This document shows, piece after piece, positions 34,773-46,166 of a DNA stretch of 64,000 nt (its first letter is position 1; the number at the start of each line of letters is the position of its first letter). The stretch is from contig CM069872.1 in assembly GCA_036172665.1 (NCBI GenBank), positions 42,022,101-42,086,100 on the forward strand, read 5' to 3'. The stretch comes from Prosopocoilus inquinatus. Lineage: Eukaryota > Arthropoda > Insecta > Coleoptera > Lucanidae. The notes below the pieces were generated by a model. The model ran no database searches. It worked only from the letters and a program-made list of their open reading frames with translations, and was not told the origin of the DNA. Both the position numbers and the translations under genes were made by a program.

Positions 34773-34917
34773 AACAGATGCAGTATATTCGATACTTCAT
34801 TTAATTGGATCGATCCACCGATATATCGGAAGAGAAAGTATCGATTACAAAATATCGGGTATCGGACCTTAAAGTATCGATACTGGAAAGCATCGATACG
34901 TATCGAATCAAGCACTA
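34773..34917. repeat. Cluster of TATCGATA-like palindromes, hAT-like ends
   Basis: At least four ATCGAT-type palindromes (for example AAAGTATCGATACTGG and CATCGATACGTATCG) lie in 145 bp. The right end, read on minus, starts AGTGCTTGATTCGATAC and loosely mirrors CAGATGCAGTATATTCGATAC on the left, so this may be a small hAT-type MITE. TATCGATA is also the core of DREF sites, but no promoter is visible. Confidence 0.4.
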
Positions 34918-35089
34918 GCGTTTACCTTGAAATCAAATTGTAAAACGATTTTAGTTATGGCTTTCTGCGAAAAAAATGTATAATACGCAATTCAGTTTTT
35001 CGAATTTCTGACTTGTGTATGTACGTGGGCTGCTGGAAAAGTTTCTGGAAATGGTATGAAAAAACGCATATGAAATTTGGTAAACGGTA

Positions 35090-36108
35090 TCATTGTTTTT
35101 CCAAGTATTCGCCTTTGACGTCAATACACTTTTGCATACGTTCGAACCAATTTCAAAAACACGTTTTCCACTCTAAGGATGGTACCTCAGAAACCAGTGT
35201 CCGGAATGTTTCAACCGCTGCTTCAGCCGACGAGAATCGCTCACCACGCATTTTATTTTTGATATTTGGGAACAAAAAGAAATCATTAGGTGATAAATCA
35301 GGTAAATATGGTAATTCAACATTTTTGTTGGACAAAAAATCAACTGTTTGATGGGCTGAGTGAGAGCTGGCGTTGTCATGATGGAGAATAATTCGTCGAT
35401 TTCGATTGTTTCTTCTTACTTGATCCATGACTTCCGGCAAACAAATTGTAGTATACCAATCAGCATTCATGGTTTTTCGATCCTCTAAAGTCACGGTTGC
35501 TACATTTCCAGTTAAACCAAAGAAAGAAGCAATCATTTGCTTCGCACCACTGCGTGAACGGACAACTTTTGTTGGTTTCGGTTCATTTTGAAATACCCAA
35601 ACGGTAGATTGTTATTTATTTTCTGGCTCGTACGAATAGATCCACGTTTGTCACCAGTAACGATGTCATAAACTAAATTTGAAGGACCTCCATTGAATTT
35701 CTTGAGCATTTCTTCGCACCATTTGAAACGACCCTGCTTTTGCGCTTCTGTTAAATTGTGTGGGATCCAACGACTGCAAAGCTTTCGTACGTTCAAATGA
35801 TCATGCAAAATCTGGTGTATTGCTTTCATGTCAATGCGTAGAGATGCTTGAATCTCACGGTATGTCACATGTCGATCTCGCTCAAGCATTTCACGCACAA
35901 TAGATGTTGATGGACGACCTTCACGAAATTCGTCACTGAGAGAGGTACGTCCACGCTGGAATTCGGCAAACCAATTATAAACACTGCTTTTTGATGGTGC
36001 TTCATCTACAAAAGCCAAATGAAGCCGATCGAAGCATTGTTTCGGCGTTAGACCACATTTGAAATCATAAAAAATCATGGCACGGAAATTTTCACGCGAG
36101 ATTTCCAT
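35090..36108 (-). pseudogene. mariner transposase, one frameshift and one stop
   Basis: About 340 codons, the usual mariner length. The N-terminal part starts MEISRENFRAMIFYDFKCGL and carries the helix-turn-helix region (KSSVYNWFAEFQRG, EGRPST). The first catalytic Asp is in VTGDK (GDE in active copies). The frame ends at 35533, and a one-base shift continues it as MIASFFGLTGNVATV (35536 downward). Further Asp residues are in ILHHDNASSHSA and YLPDLSPNDFF, fitting a DD34D triad. A TGA at 35153 interrupts the C-terminal KTCF-NWFERMQKCI block, which runs on to a natural stop at 35090. It cuts and pastes a TA-flanked element; this copy is inactive. Terminal repeats were not found. Confidence 0.88.
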
Positions 36109-36176
36109 GTTTACACAAAATTGCTTTTTCTCAAATGCTGTATAAACAAAACTAGTTAACTTGGATAGGAACTGTC

Positions 36177-36249
36177 AATAGAATTATATTTTAGAAAAAT
36201 TTTTTTAGAAAAATTTTGTGCAAATCGTTTTTGATTGAATAGAATTATA
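36177..36249 (-). mobile_element. Family B fragment, 5'-truncated, 12-bp target duplication
   Basis: Only 49 bp (36189-36237) of family B, read on minus as CAATCAAAAACGATTTGC followed by a repeated T-rich tail ending TTTTTCTAAAA. AATAGAATTATA is duplicated exactly at 36177-36188 and 36238-36249. The fragment keeps the element 3' end and lacks everything 5', the usual mark of interrupted target-primed reverse transcription. Confidence 0.88.
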
Positions 36250-37888
36250 GGCTGAAAACGTCAAATTTTTAAAATATGATAGTTGATAAACGCTAATAAT
36301 TCCAGACCTACTAGATTCCAGAAAATTTTCCAGCAGTCCACGTATATGTAAGAAATGAATTGCGATTTCTATTTTGGATTCAAAGGAGGTTGATTTTTGA
36401 AATGTCTCTGATAGATCAATTTCTTGCAATTTCGATCTTACTGAATACGCTCTTAACAGGTCAGGTACTTACTCTGAATCACCCTGTATTTGAATTTCAA
36501 AGTAAGTACGAAAACGGTTTCGAAATAGAATTTAAAAAATTCATTTATAAAAAAAATAAGGTAAAAATTTTGGAAAATAAGTTTAAAGAATTCACCGTTT
36601 ATTTGCTTTTTTACGCCTCATCGGTCTTAAATTACTAACGCCGGCCTTTACGAAAGGCATCTTTACAGGATTAGGACGTAGAAGCCCAACTACATTTATA
36701 ATTAATTTCCGATAATCCTCTTTAACCGGAGCCCTTAAACGCCAAACGTGAAATTAATTTTACACTGGCGATGTGCTCGGGTGTAATTTAAAGCTCGGTA
36801 AACCTAATAAGTGACATAAAACAAGGACGGGTGCACTTGGAAAGGTAAGAAGGCTCATATGTAAGTACGTCAGTGGTGAATCCATGATGAATTACGTCTT
36901 GCGAAATTTACACGCGAGAGTGCTTTTCTGGTGGTGTGTCGTCGGTGGCGCCGCGATGGCGAGGGTGGTGGTCGTTACCAAACGCGCCGCAAAGTCCACC
37001 CCTAGCTAAACTATTAATAGTTCATATTAATTATGTGACCAACAGGACCCTCATTAAGTCGAACATACCACCTTGTCCAAGCATCGATATGCATTATGAC
37101 CAAGCCAAGTTAATTAACCATCAGATAAATAGAACCAAAATAGAGTGAATTGATTGAGTTGTGTTTGCTTATTAATTAATTTTAGTTCAGTAAAAAGTTG
37201 TTTGTTTGCCCTGTTTTTTTTTTTTTACTTTTTCGCTTATTTAATTAATAGCGTGGTTGCGGCTTATAAAATTAAAAAAAAAAACTTTCCACCTCATGCA
37301 CAAACTTGGAGGATCAATACACACGGAGAGAAGTTCAAGTTTCGTTATGTAACTTGCAGACAATTAAAATTAACGCCTTCGTCATTAGAAACGGAACCTT
37401 TGGAAGTTGTCCACACGGCCAACTCGTCACACTTCAATGTTTAATAATGTTGCTGCGGTAAAGTTTGAAGCGCACCCAAAAGACGACGTTTCTAACTCAC
37501 CGCGAGCAAGGCAAGATAGAACCCCCCCCAGCAAGTGACTCGGTCTGCTTTAGATATTTAGTTTCTCATTTTAGGTTTTAATTTACGGTTGAATTCGAGA
37601 GCGATTTGAATAACTTTGTTAAATTTGTGGTGGCAATGATAACAATGATGATAATGCGCCTCGGAAGGGCTAATGGGGACTGATTCAATAAACACGAAGT
37701 GAGTGCATGTAATAACCAAAATGAGCAAATACGACTGTGTGCTCTAGATTGCTTCGTAGATAATTAAGTTTCTAAAGTTTTATATGTATGTGTGTATGTA
37801 TGTGTGTACTCTTCCTGTTAATAATTCCGACCTCAAAACTAAATAAATTAGTAAAGCACAAATGGATTTAAATTACTTTTTTTAATAG
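36250..37888. other. Gene-free stretch
   Basis: Contains a possible right end of a DNA element (AATCACCCTGTATTTGAA near 36478) and otherwise no recognisable gene. The open frames here have no domains. Confidence 0.4.
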
Positions 37889-39903
37889 TACTATTCCAGC
37901 GTTTCCCAAACTTTTGGGTATCGCGATCCCCTTTTGAGCTGTGATTGAGGCCCCCCTCCCTATCAGCATTATAAATATTAAAATAAATAAATAAATAAAA
38001 AACAAATGAGCATCGTGTCACCAAGAAATGCGATAATGTTACATTTTTTAACGAAACTAACGACATTTTTGAATTCCTGAGCGAATTCTAGAATGAATCG
38101 ATGGATTGCATCGCAAGCGGTTTCCGACTTTTTTAATTTGTTTTTTTTTATGATGCAACTCGGTGACCAATCAACGTGGACCCATGGTGCGACTAAAAAA
38201 TGTAATAAAAAATGCGATTTTCGCATATTTTCCGAAATCGCTTGGCTTATTTTTTTTTAATAAGGCAAAATTCTTCAAATGCGGAGTCTTTTATTTGTCA
38301 TGGAAAACTGGAAGAGCAAAAAAATCAAAAATTTAATTTGAAAACAAATTTCAGTAAAAAAAACATGTCGAAAACAAAATTATTCGGGTTCAGAGATGCG
38401 TTAGTATTTGATGATAAGAAGACGGATACAATGACGTCACGCTAGCATTATTTTATTAATTTTTTTCGTTAGGTAGAATGCTCAGATATTTTTTTTACAT
38501 TTCAGCACACTTCCCAAGCAGCAAGGTGTCGTCTTTTTCACGTCAAAAATTGGTCATCATTTAGGTCGAATGACCAATGTCAGTGCCGTATTAAAAACGT
38601 AAAAATGACGGGCAAATGTCACAGCCCGGCGACGTCGTTTTTGTACGTCAGATAGTCGTGTATTTCTGACGTCATTTTTAATTGTATTATCTATGACGCA
38701 TAAATAACCAAGGAACTAAATCTTATTTTAATTTTTATTAAAATATCTGTACATATGTATACATATACCTACGAACAAAAAATAAATAATATTTTTAATA
38801 AATTCATACATATTTCTTAAAATTCCAAATAAAAATAACAAAAAGCTATTACTAAACAGTTTGATTCTACTCTATAGTGAAATAAAACAATTGAATTAAG
38901 TGCCCAAGTCCTATCACAAGGACAATATTAATATAACAGGCTATGAAATACGAGTTACCAATACCCACCTTCTTTACACAGTTTCCTAATAACTAAAACA
39001 ATAAATACCTAAAGCCAGTACACGTACGAGTAGCATATACTTTAGTTAGCTAATACATAATAAATTAACGCTTAAAAACAAATCGCACTAAACAATGTCC
39101 CAATGTCGACTGTCGGCGCATGCGTCACGTACCCCGTAATAGAAGTCCAGTAAATTTCTTATGTATTAAAATGGTATTAATCAATAAATTCAATCATGTT
39201 TATAATTTATACTTTCCTACAAAATCTAATATCTTGTCAAATCTATAACTAAATTTATTATCAAAATGAAACTTTTAAAATTAGTGTCAAATTTATGTTA
39301 TTAAAGTGACATTCTATTCACGTGATTTATAAACGTCAAATTTTAAACAAAATTGTTACGAAAAAATGACGTTTAAAACTGGTCATTCAACGTCCTTGAC
39401 CAATTTTGACCAAATAATGACGTGATAAAAACGACTGCTTGCTGCTTAGGTTATTCTGTATGTAATATGTAAGTCGCAAAAATGTTGGTGACGTCACTGT
39501 CAATCTATACCTAAATAAATGTTTAAGAGACTATTCCTGCAGCGCGTCCCAATCTTTGGTATGAAGTACCTACGGCTACAATGCGTCCCATTCTGTCTTT
39601 CATGTTTTTTCAATGAAGCTATCCATTTCTCTCCGAATTCGCCATAAGGCTTGTACTACATTCTAAGAGTGGAACGCGCTACAGCATTCAAAAATTAAGA
39701 CACGAATCTCCTTAGTATTATAAAATATAAGTTCGATGCCAACCTTTCACAATTAATTACACCAGAATTTATTGCTCGCGATTGTATGTATGGGCAATCT
39801 TTTGTAAAAAATATAATAAATTAGTTGCAATTTGCGTTCAATTTTTTTGAAATTTATTTTGCTGCGGCCCCCTTTGAAGTCTTACAGTCTTACAGTACTA
39901 TTC
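37889..39903. mobile_element. hAT-type element shell with 8-bp target duplication
   Basis: TACTATTC is duplicated at 37889-37896 and 39896-39903. The left end CAGCGTTTCCCAAACTTTTG is a typical hAT terminus; the right end is decayed (GCGGCCCCCTTTGAAG near 39863). The 2.0 kb body has no recognisable transposase and contains a further element (38514-39450). Confidence 0.7.
38514..39450. mobile_element. DNA element with CCAAGCAGCAAG ends, nested
   Basis: Left CCAAGCAGCAAGGTGTCGTC and right GACTGCTTGCTGCTTAGG are inverted. Subterminal GTCATT and TGACGT motifs are arranged in inverted order on both sides (TTGGTCATCATTTAGG, GAATGACCA). Interior AT-rich, noncoding. Superfamily not recognised. Confidence 0.7.
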
Positions 39904-39949
39904 AATACTTTATATGCAAAGACGAAAAAAAATTCCCAGATATAATATG

Positions 39950-41940
39950 GAAGATCTACAACAAAAGTCACAGGTAGCTAAGAAATATGGGAAAACCAAA
40001 TTTTCAACAGGCAAGATCCCCAAAAAGTAGAAGGTGTTGATGAAAGGTGACAGGAAATAGAAGATGGAATATCTGAAGCTACGTTTAATGTGTTATCGAC
40101 GAAAAGCAAGGAAAAGAAAACATGGATGACCGAAAACTGCAGAAAAAAAATATGGGAAAAAAGAGAATTGAGATAAAAAATGTTTGAAACACAGTCAGAT
40201 GAAGACAAAAAAATTACTGCGATCAACGTAGAAAGTTTAAGCTTTTAAGCAGGAATCTAAAGAGGGAATTTATAGAAGACAAAGTAAAAGATATGGAGAG
40301 AAAATGCAAAAAAAAAGAAATAAAGACGTACAAGATATAACAGCAGGATATAAAAAAGGGTAACTTATTGCAAAGATAAGAATGGCATTTTAATCGGAGA
40401 AGAAAGTAAAGTATCAGATACATGAAAGCAACCTTTCGAGGAATTGCTACATGTAGGAGTAGAAGGAGAGATAACGAATAACAAGGAAAAGGAAAAATGT
40501 TAAAAAGAGACAGTTAAGACATAGTAACAAGAAGTTCGAATTCCAGAAGCATGAAAGGCTATTATTTAAAAAAGGAGATGCATTGGAATGTAGTGATTAT
40601 AAAGGGATAACTTTACTTGATGTGGGATATAAGGTGGGTAGCTACATTAATTTAAAAAAAAAGTATAGAAAAGTATGACGAATAGCTATTGGGGGAACAT
40701 CAGTGCGGATTTCGGAAAAATCGATCAGATTTTTATGTTAAAACAGACTACAGACTACATGGTACGAATCCGAATCTCCCTGTATATGTTATTTATCGAT
40801 TTTAAATCGACAGAAAAAAAGTTAATGGAAATTTTGAAAGAGCTTCATTATCCGAAGAAGCCAATTCGAATAATTATAATTACTCTTACTCAAACCACCA
40901 TAACCGCACAAAAACCGCACATAAAAGTCAATGGAGTTTTACCATATGAATTCGAAGTTTGGGGATTGAGGCAAGGCGAATGTTAGAGTACATTATTATT
41001 TAATTTCATTTTGGAGAAAATAATAACAGACAGTATAGTAAACAGGGAAGAAGCACTTTCTAGTAAAAGCCATAAATGTCTAGCACACGCCGATGACATT
41101 TTGCTGTTAGCCCGAAGTGAGAAGGACAAGACATAACGAACACATTGTTAGTGGTAAATGAGGAAATTGGGTCTTCAAATAAATAGAGAAAAGAGTAAAT
41201 ATATGAGAATAGAAAATAGGATCAAAAGCAAAAACAAAATCAGCATCTGGATTACTAATAGAAAACGGGGAAAACTTGGATTTCGAAGAGATAGAATTTA
41301 GGAGAGTTAATAGACAAACAAAGTAGGCGAGGAAACTGAAACAGGTTGAAAGATGGGAAGAGAATCAGATAGGTTGGGAGAATGAGCAGAATGACAAAAT
41401 CGAAACATATTTCACGCAAAACAAAGATAAGAATCTATAGAAGCAGGCAGGTTGGGTGAATGAGCAGAATGATAAAATCGAAACATATTTCATGCAAAAC
41501 AAAGATAAGAATCTATAGAACCATCTTAAGACGAACAGTAACATGCAGATCTGAAGCACAGACGTTGAGCAATAAAACTGAAAACAAGCTAGAGACCTGG
41601 AAAAGAAAAATTCTGAGGAACATATTTGGTGAAAAAAATACAGAAGAAGGATGGAAGAGCCGTACTAAAAGAGACATTTTGCGGCTGTACAAGGAATCCT
41701 CTATCACACAGTTTGCTAATAGGAGGCGGTTTTAATGGCCGGGATATTTGGAACGTGTGGAGGACGAAAGATTGGTCACGGGCATTTGTTGGAAAATACC
41801 AACTAAAAAGAGGAAGAAAGGTAGACCGCTAAAGAAGTGGAATGATGAAGAATCTGGACGGTAAAGGACTCAAGGGCCAGAAGGCAAAAGCGAGAAATCG
41901 ATAATCAAGCCAAACTATGGACCTAAAGTGCCTGTGAACG
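39950..41940 (+). pseudogene. RTE-like non-LTR retrotransposon remnant
   Basis: Heavily decayed reverse transcriptase. Readable blocks in order: FRKIDQIF-like region and LYMLFIDFKSTEKKLMEILK (40675-40880), HIKVNGVLPYEFEVWGLRQG (40915-40980), FNFILEKIITDS (about 41005-41040), AHADDILLLARSEKD (catalytic ADD, about 41085-41130). The C-terminal region ENKLETWKRKILRNIFG (41580-41625), RRRF and WNVWRTKDW (to 41800) is typical of insect RTE-type elements. Stops and shifts occur throughout. A 78-bp tandem duplication (41371-41526) lies in the C-terminal part. Confidence 0.75.
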
Positions 41941-42084
41941 CTATATACAGGATGCCCCAGTGGAATTATCGCAATCAATATATTATCAAGACACAACCTG
42001 TCATTTGACGCTTGTTAGAAGCCCTTGTTACATTACATACATGTAAACATTGAAGTTGGTGTTAATTAATTCCCTTCAATTCTA

Positions 42085-43035
42085 AAACGGAAGCCAAACG
42101 TCAAGCTGTGCTCACTCTTTATCTCGAAGGGTTTAAGACCACGGCTATTTTAAAAAAGTTGTGGTGCTTCAAACTAAACTGGAGGTTTGAACAACGAACT
42201 GTGAAACGATCCAAAGAAACAAGACAACTGCTCCATCTGGAAAATGCAAGTGAGTATGGACCCCACAACTTTGGGGTAACTGTTAATTGCTTAAGAGAAA
42301 CATTAAGACGGAATCCTGCACAATCGGGAGGAGAGATAGCTTGTGAACTCAGAATTAATAAATCATCGATCCATCGAATTACTCAGCACTTCAGAGGTTA
42401 GAAGAAACAAAAAGTACATGGTCTGATGGATAAGCAGAAGGAGACTAGGGTGGTGAGATGCAAACAGCTAATTGTCCGGCACGCCAAATCCACAATTCTT
42501 TTTTTGGATGAAAAAATGTTTCATTTACAAGAATAATTCAAAAGCCAGAATGATCGTGTCTGTGCTGTTTCTTTGCATAACGTGTCCCAGGTCATGGTTT
42601 GGGACTCAGTTTCCATTCGTGGCAAGTTGCCTCTGATTTTTGTCGAACCAGGAGCTGAAGTGAAAAGTATTTTTGTATAAGTCAGATTTTGGAAAATCAT
42701 CTAAAGCCAAACACCCAAAAAATATTTGGGTCAGATCATTTTTTGTTTTGAGCAAGACGTCATCGCAGAAGGCCAAGCGCACAGTGACAGTGAAAATCTA
42801 CCAGAATTTATTACTCCAAATGAATGGCCCGCTTCGTCTCCAGACCTCAACCCCACTTGACTTTTCTATTTGGGGGTAAATGCTAGACCAAGTCAACATT
42901 CAAAAAGTCCACAACATTTGTGGAAAATTTAGGATGAAATTCCAATGAGTATAGTGCGTGCCGCGTGTGAGACTTTCGTTCCAAGAATGAGGAAAGTAAT
43001 GACGATGGGTGGAGAAAGGATTGCAATGATATAGT
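42085..43035 (+). pseudogene. Tc1/mariner-type transposase, broken
   Basis: The N-terminal half is open (42108-42401): a VLTLYLEGF start of the DNA-binding region and ETLRRNPAQSGGEIACELRI with KSSIHRI, a second helix-turn-helix. The continuation KKQKVHGLMDKQKETRVVR leads to LDEKMFH (first catalytic Asp, about 42505). Then VSQVMVWDSVSIRGKLPLIF and a damaged second Asp region. SPDLNP with PLDFSIWG near 42840-42876 holds the third acidic residue, an Asp. Several stops and frameshifts. The Asp at the third position suggests a DDxD branch rather than classical Tc1; spacing could not be measured across the breaks. Confidence 0.78.
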
Positions 43036-43054
43036 TAGTTTTTAAAGTTTGACT

Positions 43055-43220
43055 TTTGTAAATAAAAAGTTCATAATCTTAAACCGGAAAGAATTATGAT
43101 TGGAAAAGCACTCACCGTTTCACTATGAACGTTGAATGCTTTTCCAATCATAATTCTGTCCGGTTTAAGATCATAAACTTTTTACTTACAATTTTCATCG
43201 GACAAGAGTCAACTTCATTT
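43055..43220. mobile_element. Family A hammerhead element remnant
   Basis: Inverted arms AAAGTTCATAATCTTAAACCGG (left) and CCGGTTTAAGATCATAAACTTT (right), continued by a matching AATTATGATTGGAAAAGC pair, surround a shortened ribozyme: minus strand keeps CATAGTGAAACGGTGAGTGC but lacks the CTGANGA core. The family tail CATCGGACAAGAGTCAACTT closes the right side. A 12-bp target duplication could not be confirmed here. Confidence 0.75.
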
Positions 43221-43321
43221 AAATAATAATTGTTAATTTGAAAAATAAAGTTCGTCATAAGTGATTAGTATATATTTTACAGCCTATTAACAGTACGGCA
43301 GTTCCACTGCGGCACCCTGTA

Positions 43322-43916
43322 TACTGGATGTTTCATATGGTACAGAAGATATTAAAAGGGGAGCTGCAGAAGATCAAATTAAAGCTATTTCCTTAATAAA
43401 ACTTTTGGTAAAAAATCAATCTTTCCTTAATAAAACTTTTGGTAAAAAAACAATAGCCAAAAAGTTACAAGAGTTTAAAGTGAATTTTATTAACAAGCAA
43501 AAGTTACTGCCCGTGGTAATATTTTACGTTTTGAATACAAATCTGAGATATTTAGTAGTTAAATGACCATCGCTTTACATGAAACATATTTTTAAAAAAT
43601 GTAGTCACGCTAGAATTGAGGCTATTTCATTTTTTCTTTTAATACCCAAAAAGGATTTTTCATATTGTCGAGAGCCGCTGATTACTTAAAATAAAACTAG
43701 AAAACATGTCGACGTAGACATTTTGTGAATGGTGGTTTTGATCAATTTAGAGTTTATTTAACAGTAAAGTTGCAGTTTGTGAAATAAGCTTTTTCCAATT
43801 AAGAAGGCACAGGTGTAAATTAACGAATAAAGTAAGAAACTTAAACTGCTGTAACTTGTTCGGTTGTGGTCAAAAGTGCATTAAGAAAAAATGCTGTACT
43901 ATTGATCTCTAAAGTT
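43322..43916. other. Gene-free stretch
   Basis: AT-rich; a short direct duplication near 43395-43450 (CCTTAATAAAACTTTTGGTA twice). No gene. Confidence 0.45.
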
Positions 43917-45154
43917 GCCCTTTCAGGGTCTAGGACAATTCGCCGTCGCCGATTTACCATCGTCAATTTACCATCGCCGTTTCGCCGTAGGTACAATTCG
44001 GCGTTGGCAAACTCGCCGTCGGTAATTTCGCTGTGAACGATTTTTACAAGTTTTAAATGCAGGTACATATCCAAATTATAATATACGACTATTATTAATA
44101 AAAATGCTAATGGAAAATAAAATAATTTGTCATTAATTAAATATGATACATAGATAAAGAAACAGATAAATTTTTTTACGTTTCCAGGAAGTATTTTCTT
44201 ATTCCGCATGGTGTTTGCGCAAAATCCCTGCATTTTTTTTAATATTTTCAGATTCTGCTCAAAATTATATTCATTTTCACACAAATCAAAATCACTACAC
44301 ATCAAAAGTCGACTGTTTTCGAGATATTGAATTGTTTGGTATTTGTTTGGTATCTTTGTTTGGTTTGGTTTGATCAAAGTTTGCAGATTTATTCTGTTTT
44401 ATCTTCTGTTTGAAATGAAGGCGATTAAAAAAAAAGAAAGAAGTAGAGGAACAATTTGAACAATCCTAAAAGTATACAGGGTTACAACTAATTAAAGGGC
44501 CACTGTGGGGATCTCTCGTAAACTATAGGAGATACAAAGATGGTTAAATTATAGAAAAGTTGCGCTATCTTGAGGTCTAAAAAATATGCAAAAAATCGGT
44601 TTTGAAATATCTTCAAAAAACTGAAAATTCTCCTTTTCGAAAATCTCGAATATCTTCTTTAATTCGTAGATACGACTGTCAACTGTTTCTTTTCTTATGG
44701 ACGCTACTACAGATATTCATAAAACGTGGTGCAGAAATAATTTTTGAATACGACGACGATATTGGTTCGTGAAAGCTCGTCATTTAAAATGAAAATTAAA
44801 AAAATGGGGCTTCCATTAAAATTATAATTATGATGATGTGCTAATGGCACCAATTTGTCTTACGATGGTCGTGCTGTAATTAAGCATTTACTTTGGTGTG
44901 CAGTCCGTTTTCATTTACTTGAAACGTACTGAAATTATAGTAATTTTCATTCAACTCGTAGGTATAACTTGGATACCTAAAATAGTCAGAAAGTTTTTTA
45001 AAGCTCATCAAGCTAAATAAAGCAGTAACACGCGACGGCGAATTGGGTGGACGATAAATTGAGTCCACGGCGAATTGGTTCTACGACGAATTGGCAACGG
45101 TGAATCGGTGACGGCGAGTTGGCGACGGTGAATCGTCCCATCCCCGCCCTTTCA
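43917..45154. mobile_element. MULE-type foldback element with 9-bp target duplication
   Basis: Element 43926-45145. GCCCTTTCA is duplicated at 43917-43925 and 45146-45154. Terminal repeats start GGGTCTAGGACAATTCGCCG and, complemented, GGGGATGGGACGATTCACCG. Each end carries several degenerate copies of a GGCGAATTGG-type motif (43932-44041 and 45032-45140). Nine-bp duplications and repeat-rich ends fit MULE/Rehavkus-like elements. The 178-codon frame at 43841-44377 (minus) runs out of the element and through the terminal repeats, so it is not counted as a gene. Confidence 0.85.
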
Positions 45155-46105
45155 TCTGCTCCGTACGTTATAAGACACAGTATATGTACTTACATTCGGT
45201 ACTTTAATTAATTGATTGATCATTTTAATTAGGGGGTACGTGTACGATTACTTTACTAAAGTGTTGTTTAAGGGTGCAACTTATAATTAGTTATTGGAAA
45301 ATGTAGAAGTTGGCAACGTTTCAACGGAAAATGAACTCCATTCCACAATAATTTATAGGCAGAGAATGACGATAAAATTTCAATATGGACTGCATCCGAC
45401 CTTTCCACCCGCCTCATCCCCTTCAACTATAAATACACGCCGCTAATGTTTCCTGGTCGTGCTAAAATGCATAAGACTAAAACACAAAGCCCGATTAGAT
45501 TAATGCCCCAGATAATCAAATCGGGAGTCGAAATTATGAATACGAAATATTAACAATAATTGCTCCTCGGCACCGACCGAAAGTAACAAATGGAAATGAC
45601 CTAGTCTTATTTCGACTTTAATTTCGCTCATTTCTCATTCGGTATGAATTAGCGAATTCCTTGCAGACACAAATTTTCGCTTGAACAATCGTCGTAAAAA
45701 AAAGAGTAATCGCACGTCGTCTCAATCTCTTCGCTTGCGCAACTCCGAACGAGGTTTATAATTGTTTAAACGTCAATAACTCACGCGTACGCGAGCGAAC
45801 TATTAAAAGCGAGAAGACGTTCCAAGTTAAACACGTTTTTTATTTAAATACAATTTTGATATCGATGAATCAGTTAGTTTCGTTGCATGAATTCACTAAT
45901 TAAGCATTCAGTTAAAGATGGAAACGCACTTAATAATTTCAGGCGCGTCTACACCTTGTCCCTAGTACGTGCTAGTCTTGATCTCGGTACGTTAATAAAC
46001 AACAATATAACTATGATGCAATTTAAAAATACGAATCACCAGGAGGTCAATGCTGCTTAATACAAAAAAATACCGGCGAAATATCAATGGGGTTCAGCAA
46101 ATAGG
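45155..46105. other. Upstream region of the secreted protein gene
   Basis: Single-looking sequence with no repeat recognised; it probably includes regulatory sequence of the gene at 46167, but no specific site can be named. Confidence 0.4.
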
Positions 46106-46140
46106 TATATAAACTCGTCCTATCAATGCATTCGTCAGTG
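46106..46140 (+). promoter_or_regulatory. Core promoter: TATA box and TCAGT initiator
   Basis: TATATAAA at 46106-46113 and TCAGT at 46135-46139 are 29 bp apart, the usual arthropod TATA to initiator spacing, placing the start at about A46137. This leaves a 5' leader of about 30 nt. TATA-driven promoters are common for strongly and tissue-specifically expressed genes such as cuticle or gland products. Confidence 0.8.
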
Positions 46141-46166
46141 TTTAATCCTCAGTTTGATTCGTCAAC

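Larger units (their letters stand above)
41946..43321 (+). mobile_element. Tc1/mariner-type element with terminal repeats
   Basis: Element 41948-43319. Left end CAGGATGCCCCAGTGGAATT and right end AGTTCCACTGCGGCACCCTG are inverted repeats, flanked by TA at 41946-41947 and 43320-43321. It contains one transposase pseudogene and, near the right end, a family A hammerhead remnant. Confidence 0.88.

Noticed and set aside
43841..44377. 178-codon minus-strand open frame
   Set aside because: Its C-terminal part is the terminal repeat array of the MULE-type element and it crosses the 9-bp target duplication into unrelated flank; composition is AT-driven.
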